Shown piece by piece: positions 63,313 through 64,000 of a stretch of 64,000 nucleotides of DNA (the first letter of the stretch is position 1; the number at the start of each line of letters is the position of its first letter). The stretch spans positions 1 to 64,000 of the forward strand of contig NZ_JACSQN010000014.1 in assembly GCF_014836615.1 (NCBI RefSeq), given 5' to 3'. The notes beneath the pieces were generated by a model. It was not told where the DNA came from and did no database searches. It worked only from the letters and a program-made list of their open reading frames with translations. The stretch comes from Sporosarcina quadrami (GTDB taxonomy: Bacteria > Bacillota > Bacilli > Bacillales_A > Planococcaceae). The position numbers and the translations under genes were made by a program.

Positions 63313-64000
63313 TTAGTTTGAACTAAGTTCTTGAACTAGCTCTTGTGCTTTACGTTCATTGTCATAGTCCGAGTCTTTTGCTTCTTGGTAGCCGTCATGA
63401 CTATAAATCGCAATGACTTCTTTGCCTTCGTCGGAATTACCGATATTAATGAATGCTTTTTGAAGTGCAGCTTTCAGATCATCATTCATAATGTCTGAGT
63501 TTTTACTGACACTTACTGTATCGTTATAAATAGCAGGCATTACTCCGATTACATCGGTTTCATCCCAAATCGGATTGGATTGACCAAACTCAGCAGTCCA
63601 TTTGTCTGCAAAATCAATACGTGCGTCCGCATACGTTACAAGTACGTCTGTTTGACCAGCAGCTAGACGAGCAAATGCACTTCCGTATGAGTCAGCTTGA
63701 ACAACTTTAGATAGATCCGTAATTGTTTTACCGAAATTCTCATCTAACCATAATGCAGGATAAATATAACCTGCTGGAGATGATGAAGACATTACGTTCC
63801 AGCTAACATTGTCTAGGTCTTCAAATGACAATTTTTCACCGTTATTCACTTTTTCAGCAAGTGCTCTACCTTTTTCAGATGGACCTGCAACAAGAAGTGC
63901 ACGGTATGAATTTGCTTGTGCATCGGACTTCTCTGTCGGCTTATTTTTATTCCATTCAGCTGGATCTTCCGAATCAAGGCTAAGTCCAGCACGAGTTGCT
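63313..64000 (-). CDS. phnD: Phosphonate/phosphite-binding lipoprotein PhnD, partial
   Basis: The last 228 residues are visible; the N-terminus and signal peptide lie beyond 64000. Recognisable parts of the PhnD/phosphate-like binding fold are SYRALLVAGPSEKGRALAEK, SFEDLDNVSWNVMSSSSPAG, AALDVLVTYADARID-like (AGQTDVLVTYADARIDFADK) and AIYNDTVSVSKNSDI. It delivers substrate to PhnE/PhnC. The C-terminal end is QELVQELSSN. Substrate could be phosphonate or phosphite. Confidence 0.9.
   Translation of the reverse strand, partial: ATRAGLSLDSEDPAEWNKNKPTEKSDAQANSYRALLVAGPSEKGRALAEKVNNGEKLSFEDLDNVSWNVMSSSSPAGYIYPALWLDENFGKTITDLSKVVQADSYGSAFARLAAGQTDVLVTYADARIDFADKWTAEFGQSNPIWDETDVIGVMPAIYNDTVSVSKNSDIMNDDLKAALQKAFINIGNSDEGKEVIAIYSHDGYQEAKDSDYDNERKAQELVQELSSN

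Overview
The window looks like chromosome from a spore-forming, low-to-middle-GC Bacillota of the order Bacillales; a Planococcaceae/Sporosarcina-like host is my best guess from protein style. Supporting signs are the order cggR-gap-pgk-tpiA-gpmI-eno-secG-est-rnr-smpB-ssrA, strong AGGAGG-type ribosome sites with frequent TTG/GTG starts, sigma-A-like promoters, and CotX-type spore coat genes.

Region 1 (1-12.3 kb) is conserved core. A 21/42-bp tandem repeat leads into a glutaredoxin-like gene and the central glycolytic operon behind a CggR promoter/operator. SecG, a carboxylesterase, RNase R, SmpB and the tmRNA gene ssrA follow. RNase R, SmpB and tmRNA act together in ribosome rescue.

Region 2 (12.3-30.7 kb) is an accessory island downstream of ssrA. 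It contains a second full-length tmRNA gene, one degraded near-complete tmRNA and two short tmRNA fragments. Several cargo blocks lie between them: an acetyltransferase, a GC-rich MFS transporter, a PepSY protein with a two-component system, and an ankyrin/YwqG-like cassette. Two antiviral systems follow directly: Hachiman (HamA nuclease + HamB helicase) and the SF1 helicase + DUF2290 pair. Gene remnants (HEAT-like, MBL hydrolase/DUF3006, phage replication protein) and palindromic repeats surround them. Repeats of the ssrA terminator hairpin occur at 13.3 kb and 30.6 kb. No integrase gene was seen.

Region 3 (30.7-43.2 kb) is a patchwork of single genes: S9 peptidase, M23 peptidase, acetyltransferase, SMI1/KNR4 and SUFU immunity-like proteins, a nucleotide-sugar-epimerase-like protein, arsC with an arsD remnant, YqhV and a methyltransferase.

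Region 4 (43.3-49.1 kb) is a minus-strand amino-sugar PTS operon: EIIA, BglG-type antiterminator, EIICB, HPr, EI and NagB. A terminator/antiterminator-like leader precedes it.

Region 5 (49.1-64 kb) holds an SDR, a class A PBP, a 2OG-Fe(II) oxygenase, a Cu/Zn-SOD lipoprotein, a DUF5068-like lipoprotein, a stress protein, an Rgg-like regulator divergent from an amidohydrolase, spore coat genes, and a minus-strand phosphonate/phosphite ABC operon (phnD partial, phnC, two phnE) that runs off the right edge.

A family of about 146-bp imperfect palindromes with GGTACCTGTGC-type ends is scattered in seven copies from 25 to 60 kb. It is the main interspersed repeat of the window.
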